This document shows positions 29,020 through 37,401 of a stretch of 64,000 nucleotides of DNA, piece by piece. Within the stretch, counting starts at the first letter, position 1. The number at the start of each line of letters is the position of its first letter. The stretch is from Sporobacter sp963663605 (GTDB taxonomy: Bacteria; Bacillota; Clostridia; Oscillospirales; Oscillospiraceae). A model generated the notes under the pieces. The model was not told the DNA's origin, ran no database searches, and saw only the letters and a program-made list of their open reading frames with translations. The stretch is from NCBI GenBank assembly GCA_963663605.2, contig CAXXVF010000002.1, forward strand, positions 2,604,001-2,668,000, read 5' to 3'. Both the position numbers and the translations under genes were made by a program.

Positions 29020-29907
29020 ATGGCCAGTAAGAGAAAAATCGTTCTTACCGTAGCCCAGACGGGCAATTTCCAGGGCAAAGCGCAAAATCCCAATCTGCCC
29101 GAGCAGCCGAATGAAATCATTCAATCCGCATACGAGTGTTATAACGCGGGCGCCTCGATCGTTCACATCCATGCCCGTGACAAGGAAGGTAATTCGTCTA
29201 ACGACCCGAAGATCTTTGCCGAAATCAACTCCGGCGTCCGCTCCAAATGCTCCATCATCATACAAAACTCCACGGCCCCCGCTACAAGACCGGGCAGTGA
29301 GGCCGACGACGGCGTTGCACTCCTTTATGACGATTCGATCAAGGATGCGCTGCCCGAAATGTGTTCCCTCGATACCTCCCTCATCACGACCGTATGGGGC
29401 GATTTGTCGTTCATTTACAAATGGGAGCGTCCGTGGCTGCTCAAACAGGCCAAGAGGATGCAGGAGCTTGGCATCAAGCCCGAGCTTGAAGTTTTCAATC
29501 CGTCCAGCATTGAGGACGTATTCGGTACGCTGTACCCCGCCGGGGTGCTTGATGATCCAGTCTCGCTTACCCTTGTCATGGGTATGAACAAGGTTAGCCA
29601 GGGCGCGATCTCTTACTCTCAGTTAAATCATGATTTTATGATAAACTTGATCCCGAAGGACCGCTTTGTCAACTGGACGACCATGGCGATTGCCGCCTAT
29701 CAGCTTCCCGGCGTGACTTACGGCATACTCAAGGGCGGAAATGCCCGCGTCGGCATGGAAGACAACATTTACTACTCACGCGGCAATCTCGCAAAGAGCA
29801 ACGCACAGCTCGTCGAACGGATGGTGCGCATCATCCACGAGCTGGAGATGGATGTAGCAACACCGGAAGAAGCCAGGGAGATACTCAAACTGAAACCCCT
29901 GAAGTAA
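29020..29907 (+). CDS. Beta-keto acid cleavage enzyme (BKACE/DUF849), candidate triacetate acetoacetate-lyase
   Basis: A 295-residue TIM-barrel enzyme of the BKACE family, which condenses a beta-keto acid with acetyl-CoA and splits it to acetoacetate and a new acyl-CoA. Zinc ligands His49/His51 are in VHIHARD. Other signatures are KPELEVFN and GGNARVGMEDNIYY near the end. ATG at 29020 is preferred because AAAGGA lies 9 bases ahead; the ATG at 29014 is too close. First of four tightly packed genes (BKACE, HAD-family dehydrogenase, cupin, CoA-transferase). This order suggests cleavage of triacetate (3,5-dioxohexanoate) in phloroglucinol breakdown; 3-dehydrocarnitine is the main alternative substrate. 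Confidence 0.9.
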   Translation: MASKRKIVLTVAQTGNFQGKAQNPNLPEQPNEIIQSAYECYNAGASIVHIHARDKEGNSSNDPKIFAEINSGVRSKCSIIIQNSTAPATRPGSEADDGVALLYDDSIKDALPEMCSLDTSLITTVWGDLSFIYKWERPWLLKQAKRMQELGIKPELEVFNPSSIEDVFGTLYPAGVLDDPVSLTLVMGMNKVSQGAISYSQLNHDFMINLIPKDRFVNWTTMAIAAYQLPGVTYGILKGGNARVGMEDNIYYSRGNLAKSNAQLVERMVRIIHELEMDVATPEEAREILKLKPLK

Positions 29908-29922
29908 TTTTGGAGGTCGGAT

Positions 29923-30879
29923 ATGAAACTGGACAGCGCAAAACAAATAGGCATTATCGGTAACGGCATGATCGGCGACAGCCTGTCCGTCCTGACGACG
30001 GGTCATGGCTATAAAACGGTATGCCTTGCCCGGAATCCGGATCGTATTCCCGTGTACAAGGAAGCGTATGACCGGTATTTCCGTCAGATGATCGACAAGG
30101 GCCTTATGCCTGAAAACCAGCTGGCGATCTGTGAGAAGTATTTAAGCTACACGCTTGATATTTCGGAGCTTAAAGACTGCGAAGTCATTTTCGAGTGCGT
30201 CTTTGAGGACATTGATCTCAAATACAAGATCTATAGCGACATTGAGGCCAACTGCCCGAATGTCAAAGTAATCTGCTCGGTCAGTTCATCCTTTGTGCCC
30301 GATGTGCTTTCCGCGAAAGCCACAAAATACAAGGACCGCATCATCGTGACGCACCCCTTCAACCCGGCGCATATGGTCCCGTTTTTTGAGCTTTGCGGCG
30401 GCGACAACACGGGCGAAGGCGTCCTCCAGTTTGCCAAAGAGGTGCTTGAATCCCTGGACCGCAAGCCCGTCATCCTGAAAAAACCGGCGCCCGGATTCAT
30501 CGGAAACCGGCTGCAGTTCGCGCTTTGGCGCGAGGCGCTCAATCTCGTTGAGAGCGGCATCTGCGATCCCAGAGACGTTGATACCTGCCTTAATTACAGC
30601 TTTTGCCCGCGCTATACCTCCATCGGTATTTATGAGCACTTTGACAACGGTGACCTGCGGCTGAATATCACGACCTGCAACACGGTGTTCCCGACGCTCA
30701 GCAATATCGCTGAGGCTCCGCCGGCCATCACCGACAGAATCGCCCGCGGCGACACCGGCGCGAGAGCCGAATCCAAAACAGGCTTTTACGACTGGAACGG
30801 TGTGGATATGGACGCCTACCGGGAGCGCGTAAACGACCCCTATTGGCGGTTCATCAATTGGGATCTGCCCAAAGAATAG
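29923..30879 (+). CDS. 3-hydroxyacyl-CoA-dehydrogenase-family oxidoreductase, candidate 3-hydroxy-5-oxohexanoate dehydrogenase
   Basis: A 318-residue two-domain NAD-dependent dehydrogenase. The N-terminal Rossmann motif is GIIGNGMIG (residues 9-17). The catalytic His is in THPFNPAH, and FIGNRLQFALWREA starts the C-terminal helical domain. Its size and divergence place it with lambda-crystallin/carnitine-dehydrogenase-type members acting on free acids, not CoA esters. It starts 15 bases after the BKACE gene. The expected product is a beta-keto acid for that enzyme, which fits (S)-3-hydroxy-5-oxohexanoate to triacetate in the known phloroglucinol route. Confidence 0.88.
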   Translation: MKLDSAKQIGIIGNGMIGDSLSVLTTGHGYKTVCLARNPDRIPVYKEAYDRYFRQMIDKGLMPENQLAICEKYLSYTLDISELKDCEVIFECVFEDIDLKYKIYSDIEANCPNVKVICSVSSSFVPDVLSAKATKYKDRIIVTHPFNPAHMVPFFELCGGDNTGEGVLQFAKEVLESLDRKPVILKKPAPGFIGNRLQFALWREALNLVESGICDPRDVDTCLNYSFCPRYTSIGIYEHFDNGDLRLNITTCNTVFPTLSNIAEAPPAITDRIARGDTGARAESKTGFYDWNGVDMDAYRERVNDPYWRFINWDLPKE

Positions 30880-30891
30880 GAGTAAAACACC

Positions 30892-31353
30892 ATGGTATAC
30901 GACAACAACACTGGCGGGGAATTCGCCAAATATTTCGTGCAGGAGCTTCAGGAGCCCCCCAACATGGGCTCGCCCGAGTTCCGCAAACTGTATAATTCGT
31001 TTGCAAAGCGCATCCTCTGGATGGATTCAAACGTCTGTGAAGGCGCTTTTCAGATGAATACAGCCTGGTATTTTGCTGTGCCGGACAGAGATCCTATTTT
31101 TACCGAGCATACGCATGATTACGATGAGCTGATCGGATTTTACGGCAGCAATCCAGACGATCCGTACGATCTCGGCGGCGTTATTGAGTTTTCAATAAAC
31201 GGCGAGGCGCACCGGCTGACCCGATCAACGATGATCTGGCTGCCGGGCGGCAGCGTCCACAACCCGATGCGCATACTTGAAGTTAACAGGCCGATATTCC
31301 ACTTCTCCATCGTAACAAATCCGACGTACGACGGCAGCGCGACGTATAAATAA
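30892..31353 (+). CDS. Small cupin-domain protein, possible ring-opening metalloenzyme
   Basis: A 153-residue single-domain cupin with a complete metal site: His73, His75 and Glu79 in EHTHDYDE, and His123 in GGSVHNP. The N-terminal 50 residues are polar and may be a dimerisation arm. It is 12 bases after the HAD-family gene and is part of the same operon. I do not know a function for certain. The pathway logic of the neighbours requires a hydrolase that opens dihydrophloroglucinol, an Mn-dependent activity in described clusters, and this is the only unassigned metalloprotein here. A sensor or isomerase role is also possible. Confidence 0.75.
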   Translation: MVYDNNTGGEFAKYFVQELQEPPNMGSPEFRKLYNSFAKRILWMDSNVCEGAFQMNTAWYFAVPDRDPIFTEHTHDYDELIGFYGSNPDDPYDLGGVIEFSINGEAHRLTRSTMIWLPGGSVHNPMRILEVNRPIFHFSIVTNPTYDGSATYK

Positions 31354-31374
31354 CAAAGCAACGCTAAATCAACG

Positions 31375-31413
31375 CGCCCGGTAATCGTCCATTGAACAAA
31401 CGATTACCGGGCG
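31375..31413 (+). terminator. Strong hairpin after the cupin gene
   Basis: A perfect 14-bp stem (31375-31388 with 31400-31413) and an 11-base loop but no U-tract. It may be an mRNA-stabilising or processing hairpin within the operon as much as a terminator. Confidence 0.5.
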
Positions 31414-31448
31414 TCTCAAAAACTTAAATCATCGGAAAGGGACCTGAT

Positions 31449-33038
31449 ATGTCAGAGTTCGTAACACTAGAAGAAGCTGTCAGCCACGTACAGGACAATA
31501 TGGAACTGATCGTGGGAGGCTTCAGCACCTACGGCGTCGCGGAAGAACTCCTTGAGGGTTTGGCAGCCCGTTATGAAGCGACCGGGCATCCGAAGAACCT
31601 GACGGTCATCACCGGCATCACACCCGGCGACAAGACCGAGAGGACAGAATATCTGAAAGGACTTAACATAGGCCTCAATAAAATCAGAGCCAAGGGACTT
31701 GTCGGCACGGCAAAGGTAGGGCTGCTCAACGACGCGCGGGCGTTTTCCAAGGCGGTCGGGAACAACGAAATCGCCGGATACCTGCTGCCGATGGGCATTG
31801 TAATGAATCTTTTCCGCACGACCGCCGGCGGAAGGCCGGGCCTTATTACAAAAGTAGGCCTTGGCACATACTGCGATCCCCGTCAGGAGGGCTGCGCTGT
31901 AAATGAGAAGGCCAGAGCGCAGGGCTCCATCGTTGAGCTGATGGAAATTGACGGCGAAGAGTATATGTTTTACAAGGCGTTCAATCCTAATGTTTGCTTT
32001 ATCCGTGCCACTTACGCAGACGAGGACGGCAACCTGTCCATGGCGCATGAGGCGGTAATGGGCCCGGAGCTCGAGATTGCTGTCGCTACGCATAACAAAG
32101 GCGGCATTGTAATCGCGCAGGTCGAGGAAATCGTCCGCAGGGGAACCCTGCATGCTAAGAACGTCCGCGTCCACAGCAAACTTGTCGATTATGTCGTCAA
32201 GGCGAAAAATCGCGACAACTGCCGCCAGAACACGGATGAACCCATCCATTACCGTCCGGAGCTCACCGGCGATATAAAGACGTTAAGCGCAGCGGTAAAG
32301 CCGATGCCTATGGGTGTCCGCAAGCTTATAACCCGGCGCGCCGCTATGGAGCTTAAGCCCGGCATTATCATCAATCTCGGGGTGGGAATACCTGCCGGCA
32401 TCGGAAGCGTAGCAGCCGAAGAGGGGTTGGGCAAGGGCATGACGATGTCTGTCGAAGCCGGCGCCATGGGCGGCGTCGTTCAGGAAGGCCAGGCTTTTCC
32501 CGGTACGGCAAACCCTGAAGCAATATTCACGCAGACGGACATGATCGACATGATCGACGGCGGCATGCTGGATATGACCTTTTTGGGCGCGGCCGAAATC
32601 GACGTAAAGGGAAACGTAAATGTTTCAAAATTTGCCGGACGATCAAACGGCCCCGGCGGATTTATCAACATCTCCCAGAATGCCAAAAAAGTCGTCTTTG
32701 TCGGGACTTTTGCTGTGGGCAAGCCCGAAATCGAGCTCACGGGCAGCGGCATGAAAATCGTAAAGGACAGCGATCAGTCAAAATTCGTGAAAGAGCTTCA
32801 GCAAATTACGTTTTCCGGCGTATACGCCATGAAGAACGGGCAGGAGATCATGTATGTCACCGAGCGGGCGGTGTTCCGGCTGACGCCGGAAGGACTTCTC
32901 CTGACGGAAATCGCACCGGGCGTCGACCTGCAAAAAGATATATTGGATAAAATGGCGTTTGCCCCCATTGTTTCAAAAGACCTTAAACTGATGGAGCCCC
33001 GCCTTTTCAGCACGGGGAAAATGAATCTGGACAGCTGA
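31449..33038 (+). CDS. Fused family I CoA-transferase, second copy
   Basis: A 529-residue CoA-transferase with the same alpha-beta fusion as the enzyme at 19545. Glycine-rich VGGFSTYGVAEELLEG at the N-terminus; catalytic Glu in SVEAGAMGG; DMIDGGMLDMTFLGAAE block. It is last in the BKACE gene group, 95 bases after the cupin. It would activate acetoacetate or a related acid with acetyl- or butyryl-CoA so it can enter thiolytic cleavage. Two diverged copies in one locus suggest different acid substrates. Confidence 0.9.
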   Translation: MSEFVTLEEAVSHVQDNMELIVGGFSTYGVAEELLEGLAARYEATGHPKNLTVITGITPGDKTERTEYLKGLNIGLNKIRAKGLVGTAKVGLLNDARAFSKAVGNNEIAGYLLPMGIVMNLFRTTAGGRPGLITKVGLGTYCDPRQEGCAVNEKARAQGSIVELMEIDGEEYMFYKAFNPNVCFIRATYADEDGNLSMAHEAVMGPELEIAVATHNKGGIVIAQVEEIVRRGTLHAKNVRVHSKLVDYVVKAKNRDNCRQNTDEPIHYRPELTGDIKTLSAAVKPMPMGVRKLITRRAAMELKPGIIINLGVGIPAGIGSVAAEEGLGKGMTMSVEAGAMGGVVQEGQAFPGTANPEAIFTQTDMIDMIDGGMLDMTFLGAAEIDVKGNVNVSKFAGRSNGPGGFINISQNAKKVVFVGTFAVGKPEIELTGSGMKIVKDSDQSKFVKELQQITFSGVYAMKNGQEIMYVTERAVFRLTPEGLLLTEIAPGVDLQKDILDKMAFAPIVSKDLKLMEPRLFSTGKMNLDS

Positions 33039-33097
33039 CGATTAATAAAAACACAGCTCGACGAATAATAATCACGCCTGTCCTAACCGTATAAAGG

Positions 33098-33136
33098 AGA
33101 AAAGCTTCCTAGATTCCCGGCAGCTTTTCTTTTTAA
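33098..33136 (+). terminator. Terminator after the second CoA-transferase
   Basis: A 9-bp stem (33098-33106 with 33122-33130, AGAAAAGCT/AGCTTTTCT), loop of 15, followed by TTTTT. It separates the BKACE operon from the glycyl-radical enzyme. Confidence 0.8.
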
Positions 33137-33189
33137 GCCCCGCAAGGCGCGCCCTGCCTGTTCAAGCGGAATTTTCTATTGGCTGATAT

Positions 33190-33250
33190 ACACCGCGTCA
33201 TAATTCATTGATAAATATGAATAGGACACGGTGTGTTATTGTTGTATAAT
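33190..33250 (+). promoter_or_regulatory. Promoter region of the glycyl-radical enzyme with nested dyads
   Basis: TATAAT at 33245-33250 has no good -35 at 17 bases (TAGGAC), suggesting activator dependence. Immediately upstream lie TTCAT-N8-ATGAA (33204-33221) nested within ACACCG...CGGTGT (33190-33195 and 33229-33234). These are candidate sites for the nearby PucR-type or LysR regulators. Confidence 0.4.
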
Positions 33251-33296
33251 AAGTATAAGAAAACTAGTATGCTTACTGCAATTGGAGGAATGTCGC

Positions 33297-35747
33297 GTGT
33301 ATGAATTCAAAACGGCTACCGAACGCATCTGGCACTTAAGAGAGCTGATCCGTGACAGGGTTTTGCGGATCGATTCTGAAAGAGCTATGATCTGGACCGA
33401 AGCCAGCCAAAAATATGAAAATATCGTACCGATCATCAAGCGGCCGCTTATGCTATATGAGCTGTGCTCGAAGATGACGATCCTCGTCGAGGATTTTGAG
33501 ATCATTGTCGGCAATAAAAGCTCCACTTTCTTTGGCAGCCCGCAGTATCCGGAGTGGATGGGCCAGGGCTGGTTTTTAGAGCCGATCCAAAACGGGGAAT
33601 GGACGATCGGGGAGGACGGGCTGTATCAGAACCCCGAAGGGGAACAAGTGCGGCTGAGCATTAGCCCGGAGGATTATAAGGCGCTTTTGTCCATACAGGA
33701 GTATTGGACGAACAGACGAATCACTGCGGTTGCCGATGCCTGGCAGCCGGATGGGTTTGACGAGCTCAAGCGGCTGAACGTCTCCAGCTATGCGGACGGC
33801 GGCATGGGCATGACGATCCTTTCGCCCGGGCACTTAATTGCCGGGTATGACAAAATCATCAAAAAAGGCTATATGGCCATACGTGATGAAGCGCAGGGCT
33901 GGATAAACGAACATCGCGGCAACCTGATGGGTGACGATGTGGATAAGTATATGTTCTATAAGTCCGCTGTCATCGTCTGCGACGCGGCGATGCTGCTTGT
34001 TAAACGTTACGCGCAGGCCTGTTTTGAAAAGGCTGCTGAAACCGTGGATGAAAAACGAAAGGCCGAGCTTCTTAGGATGGGCGGGAGTCTCGAATGGTTA
34101 TCGGAAAACGCCGCGCGCGACTTCTGGGAGGCTGTGCAGGGTATCATGATGTACCAGATCCTCATCAACATCGAAACGCGCATCCCGTCGCCGTCGCTGG
34201 GGCGTTTTGACCAGTGGACGTGGCCGTACCTGAAAAAGGATCTTGACGACGGGAAGCTGACGCTTGATGAGGCGCAGGAGATTGTTGATGCTTTTTTCCT
34301 GAAAGCCAACTGCTATTATAATGCCGGACCGGATAAGCTTGTCAAAACGACCGGCATCGGCAACACATATCAGCATACGACGATCGGCGGCGTAGACCCG
34401 GAAACGGGCGAAGACGCGACGAATCCCGTTACCTATATGGTGCTTGAAACCGTCGGGCGGCTGAAGCTGCATGATCCGACGATTTCACTGCGCATCAACA
34501 AAAATTCGCCCGACCTGTTATGGGCTTGCGCGCTCGAGACTTCCAAGCTCGTCGGCGGCCTGCCGCTGTTCCAAAACGACGAGGTCATTATTCCGTCATT
34601 GCAGGCGGAGTTGAATTTTGACTTGAAAGACGCCCGCAACTACGGCATCATCGGCTGTCAGGAGATCGTGGGCTGCGGGTGCGACTTTCCGGCGCCCAAC
34701 GGCATTTACCCGCCCCACGCAAGTATTATGTGGGGGTCGGTGCTCAATATGGCCGTCAACAACGGAAAAAATCCAATGGGCGATGAGCAGTCGGGCCTCG
34801 AGACGGGTTATCTGCACGAGATGAACTCTATTGAGGAGGTCAAAGCAGCTGTTGAGAAAATGGGCCGTTATATTATGCGCCTGTTCATATCGGCTAATAA
34901 CTACGCCGAGTATATCTCCCCATACTTTTCCACACAGCCTGCGCTCAGCATTTCAATGGAGGGCTGCATGGAAAAAGGGAAAGACTGCGTCATGGGCGGC
35001 TGCAAATACAATTCCTACGGCGGCACGGCAACGGGACTTGCCACGTTGGCGGATTCGCTGTCGACCATCAAATACATGTGCTTTGACAAAAAGCTTGTTT
35101 CAACCCGGGAGCTGTATGATGCGTGGATCGCCAACTGGGAGGGGCATGAACCGCTGCGCCAGCAGATTTTAAACGAAGTGCCGCACTACGGAAACGCCGA
35201 TCCGTATGTCGACGAAGAACTCAAGTGGTGCGTCGACCTTTATTATAATATCTGCAAGGAGATGCACAGCGTGCGCTCCGAGGTTTACAAGGCCGGCCTT
35301 TATGGCGCATCCGACCATGTAGCGCAGGGATACCTCACCTGGGCTACGCCCGACGGACGGAAATTCGGGGATCCGATCGCCGACGCTATGTCCCCGGCGC
35401 AATCGCGGGATAAAAACGGACCGACCGCTGTCTTTGTTTCCTCATGCTGCTTTGATCATCACCATTATCTCGGAGGCATCGCCCTCAATCTCCGGATGCA
35501 TCCGTCTGTCTTAAGCAGAGGCGACGGCATTGAAAAGCTGCGCGATATGACGAAAGCTTATTTTGAAAACGGTGGGATGGAAGTCCAATACAATGTCGTC
35601 GATACGACGACGCTCCGGGCGGCGCAGGACGATCCGGGCAAGTACCGCGACCTGGTTGTGCGCATCGCGGGATACTCCGCCTACTTTGTCGAACTCGGGC
35701 GCGATCTTCAAAACGATATAATAGCGCGCAACGAAAACAAGATCTGA
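33297..35747 (+). CDS. Glycyl-radical enzyme of the PFL/dehydratase/decarboxylase superfamily
   Basis: An 816-residue glycyl-radical enzyme. The radical Gly792 is in VRIAGYSAYF, and the active-site Cys454 is in IIGCQEIVG, followed by Cys461 and Cys463. Cys-Gln-Glu places a Glu two residues after the thiyl Cys, as in GRE eliminases (Cys-Val-Glu). The sequence lacks the obvious marks of PFL (adjacent Cys-Cys) and of benzylsuccinate synthase. It has no small subunit as in 4-hydroxyphenylacetate decarboxylase. GTG at 33297 is the start because GGAGGA lies 7 bases ahead; the nearby ATGs are out of frame. It is monocistronic between two terminators. No radical-SAM activase is encoded in the window. 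Reaction unknown; a dehydration or lyase step on an alicyclic or aromatic-derived intermediate is plausible. Confidence 0.9.
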   Translation: MYEFKTATERIWHLRELIRDRVLRIDSERAMIWTEASQKYENIVPIIKRPLMLYELCSKMTILVEDFEIIVGNKSSTFFGSPQYPEWMGQGWFLEPIQNGEWTIGEDGLYQNPEGEQVRLSISPEDYKALLSIQEYWTNRRITAVADAWQPDGFDELKRLNVSSYADGGMGMTILSPGHLIAGYDKIIKKGYMAIRDEAQGWINEHRGNLMGDDVDKYMFYKSAVIVCDAAMLLVKRYAQACFEKAAETVDEKRKAELLRMGGSLEWLSENAARDFWEAVQGIMMYQILINIETRIPSPSLGRFDQWTWPYLKKDLDDGKLTLDEAQEIVDAFFLKANCYYNAGPDKLVKTTGIGNTYQHTTIGGVDPETGEDATNPVTYMVLETVGRLKLHDPTISLRINKNSPDLLWACALETSKLVGGLPLFQNDEVIIPSLQAELNFDLKDARNYGIIGCQEIVGCGCDFPAPNGIYPPHASIMWGSVLNMAVNNGKNPMGDEQSGLETGYLHEMNSIEEVKAAVEKMGRYIMRLFISANNYAEYISPYFSTQPALSISMEGCMEKGKDCVMGGCKYNSYGGTATGLATLADSLSTIKYMCFDKKLVSTRELYDAWIANWEGHEPLRQQILNEVPHYGNADPYVDEELKWCVDLYYNICKEMHSVRSEVYKAGLYGASDHVAQGYLTWATPDGRKFGDPIADAMSPAQSRDKNGPTAVFVSSCCFDHHHYLGGIALNLRMHPSVLSRGDGIEKLRDMTKAYFENGGMEVQYNVVDTTTLRAAQDDPGKYRDLVVRIAGYSAYFVELGRDLQNDIIARNENKI

Positions 35748-35762
35748 TATGAATGAAAAAAC

Positions 35763-35800
35763 ACCGGAGACGACTCTAAATCGTCTCCGGTATTTGTTTT
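35763..35800. terminator. Terminator after the glycyl-radical enzyme
   Basis: A perfect 11-bp stem (35763-35773 with 35781-35791) followed by ATTTGTTTT. It lies between convergent genes. Confidence 0.8.
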
Positions 35801-35805
35801 AAGGA

Positions 35806-37401
35806 TCAGTTATTACAGAAACCGAAAAGCTCCAACAGGAAAAATGACATCAGCATCATGAACCGCACATGCGGGTCATCCAGGTTCACATGAAGCATCT
35901 CCTGAATACGGTTGATGTGATATGTTACATTGTTGCGGTGCATATTGAGCTCTTTGGCTGATTCTGTGGCATTGCGCTCAAAGCACAGATAAACATGAAG
36001 CAGCTGCAGGTTGTTGCTTTTGTGGCGCTCGTCATGCTTGTATAGTTTTAAAAGCATTTCATGATAGTCACTGTGATACCAGAGTTCGGCATTGGCGTCG
36101 TTTTCGCCGAGCAGGCAGAATGCGTATTTCTGGCTGAAGAAATGGACGTGGCTTTCCTTATTGCTGTGCATCTGGATGTTTTTACTTATATTGTTCCCGC
36201 GCAGATGATGCGCGTACTTAAGAGCTAAAGCAGACTGCCTGAAAGAAAACTTCATTTCCTGAAGGTTCGTGAAGAAGAGGCTGACGCCGCATATAGCGTC
36301 ATATTTTTCGAGGAACGACTCCAGTGAGCGGCAGATGTTCCCCAGCTGCTCATCGACGCTCTTAGCGTAAAAATGATTAATCGCAACAATCCGCTGCTGG
36401 TAGCGTATGAACTTAAAACGAGGAAAATACTCCGAGAATTCAATAAGCATCTTTCCGATTGATATATTCGGCGCGTTATTGGGGACGATCTGGAAAAGGC
36501 AAAATTTACCAGTGAGCGGGATGCCGACGTACTGCGCACGTTCTTCTATGATGCTTTTGTCAACGATGTTTCCCTCTACTAAATCAGTGAGAAAAGTATC
36601 GTAAATATGGTTACACGCATTCGTTTCTTCCCAGGCGCGCTCCATGCAAACCGACAGAACGTCAATAAGGATGTTGAACAGATCGATCATGCATTTTGTC
36701 ATCGGTTTGCGGTTGCACGTCATGACGACGTGTGAAAAATATGTACGCCCGAATTTAAATATCTTGTGGTAAGCGGGGTACTTTGCTACTTCCATGCTAT
36801 CGTCGAGATAAGGCTCGTCCGCCATCTCCCAAACCTTGAACAGGTCGTATTTTCTAAAAACCTGAATGGTTTCTTCGGGGAAATAGCCGTGCTGCCTGAG
36901 TGCCACGCAGATCGGATCGTCACAGGGGATGTGCCTGGAATAAGCCATAAGCATCAGCGAAGAGTCGGATACAGCGATATAATTGTCTATGATAGGGTAG
37001 CACAAGTCAACGATTTCCTGAACGGTGGCTTTATTGATAAGGGCCTCGTGCATTTGCTGGATCCAGTTTATAACCTCGAAAAAACGGTTTTGCACCAGTG
37101 TAAAAAGTGCTGTCACGGAGATGTTCTCGTTTACGATGATGAGCCCTGAAAGGCTGTCGTCCGTTTCAAACTCGTCCTTGATCCTGTCGCGCATACATAT
37201 GCAGTAAAGACCGGGATAACTTTTACACAGCGATATTGCTTTGGACAATCCGCCCACATAAAGGCAATCGTCGCTGAAAGCGCTGGAATCATCCGGCAGA
37301 GGCAGGCATTTGGAAAAGGATATCGGGCCATCGTCGCTAACATGATTTTCAAATTTGAACGATTGTAGAACATCAACAACAATGTTGAGAGATATCTGCA
37401 T
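35806..37401 (-). CDS. PucR/CdaR-type transcriptional regulator
   Basis: A 531-residue regulator with a long N-terminal sensory region (about 1-300, no catalytic motif recognised), a middle GGDEF-like-fold region typical of PucR proteins and a C-terminal PucR helix-turn-helix (LHVYLCFERNATESAKELNMHRNNVTYHINRIQEM). The start at 37401 is chosen because GGAAGGGG lies about 5 bases ahead; an in-frame ATG 18 bases upstream lacks a site. Placed between the glycyl-radical enzyme (convergent) and the Liv-type transporter (divergent), it probably controls one or both. PucR proteins often respond to a catabolic substrate. Confidence 0.88.
   Translation of the reverse strand: MQISLNIVVDVLQSFKFENHVSDDGPISFSKCLPLPDDSSAFSDDCLYVGGLSKAISLCKSYPGLYCICMRDRIKDEFETDDSLSGLIIVNENISVTALFTLVQNRFFEVINWIQQMHEALINKATVQEIVDLCYPIIDNYIAVSDSSLMLMAYSRHIPCDDPICVALRQHGYFPEETIQVFRKYDLFKVWEMADEPYLDDSMEVAKYPAYHKIFKFGRTYFSHVVMTCNRKPMTKCMIDLFNILIDVLSVCMERAWEETNACNHIYDTFLTDLVEGNIVDKSIIEERAQYVGIPLTGKFCLFQIVPNNAPNISIGKMLIEFSEYFPRFKFIRYQQRIVAINHFYAKSVDEQLGNICRSLESFLEKYDAICGVSLFFTNLQEMKFSFRQSALALKYAHHLRGNNISKNIQMHSNKESHVHFFSQKYAFCLLGENDANAELWYHSDYHEMLLKLYKHDERHKSNNLQLLHVYLCFERNATESAKELNMHRNNVTYHINRIQEMLHVNLDDPHVRFMMLMSFFLLELFGFCNN

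Noticed and set aside
29020..33038. Carnitine degradation operon (carnitine dehydrogenase, dehydrocarnitine-cleaving BKACE, CoA-transferase)
   Set aside because: The same families occur there, so not excluded, but the nearest thioesterase is 11 kb away, no carnitine transporter or betaine gene is present, and the cupin and gallate-type decarboxylase favour a phenolic substrate.
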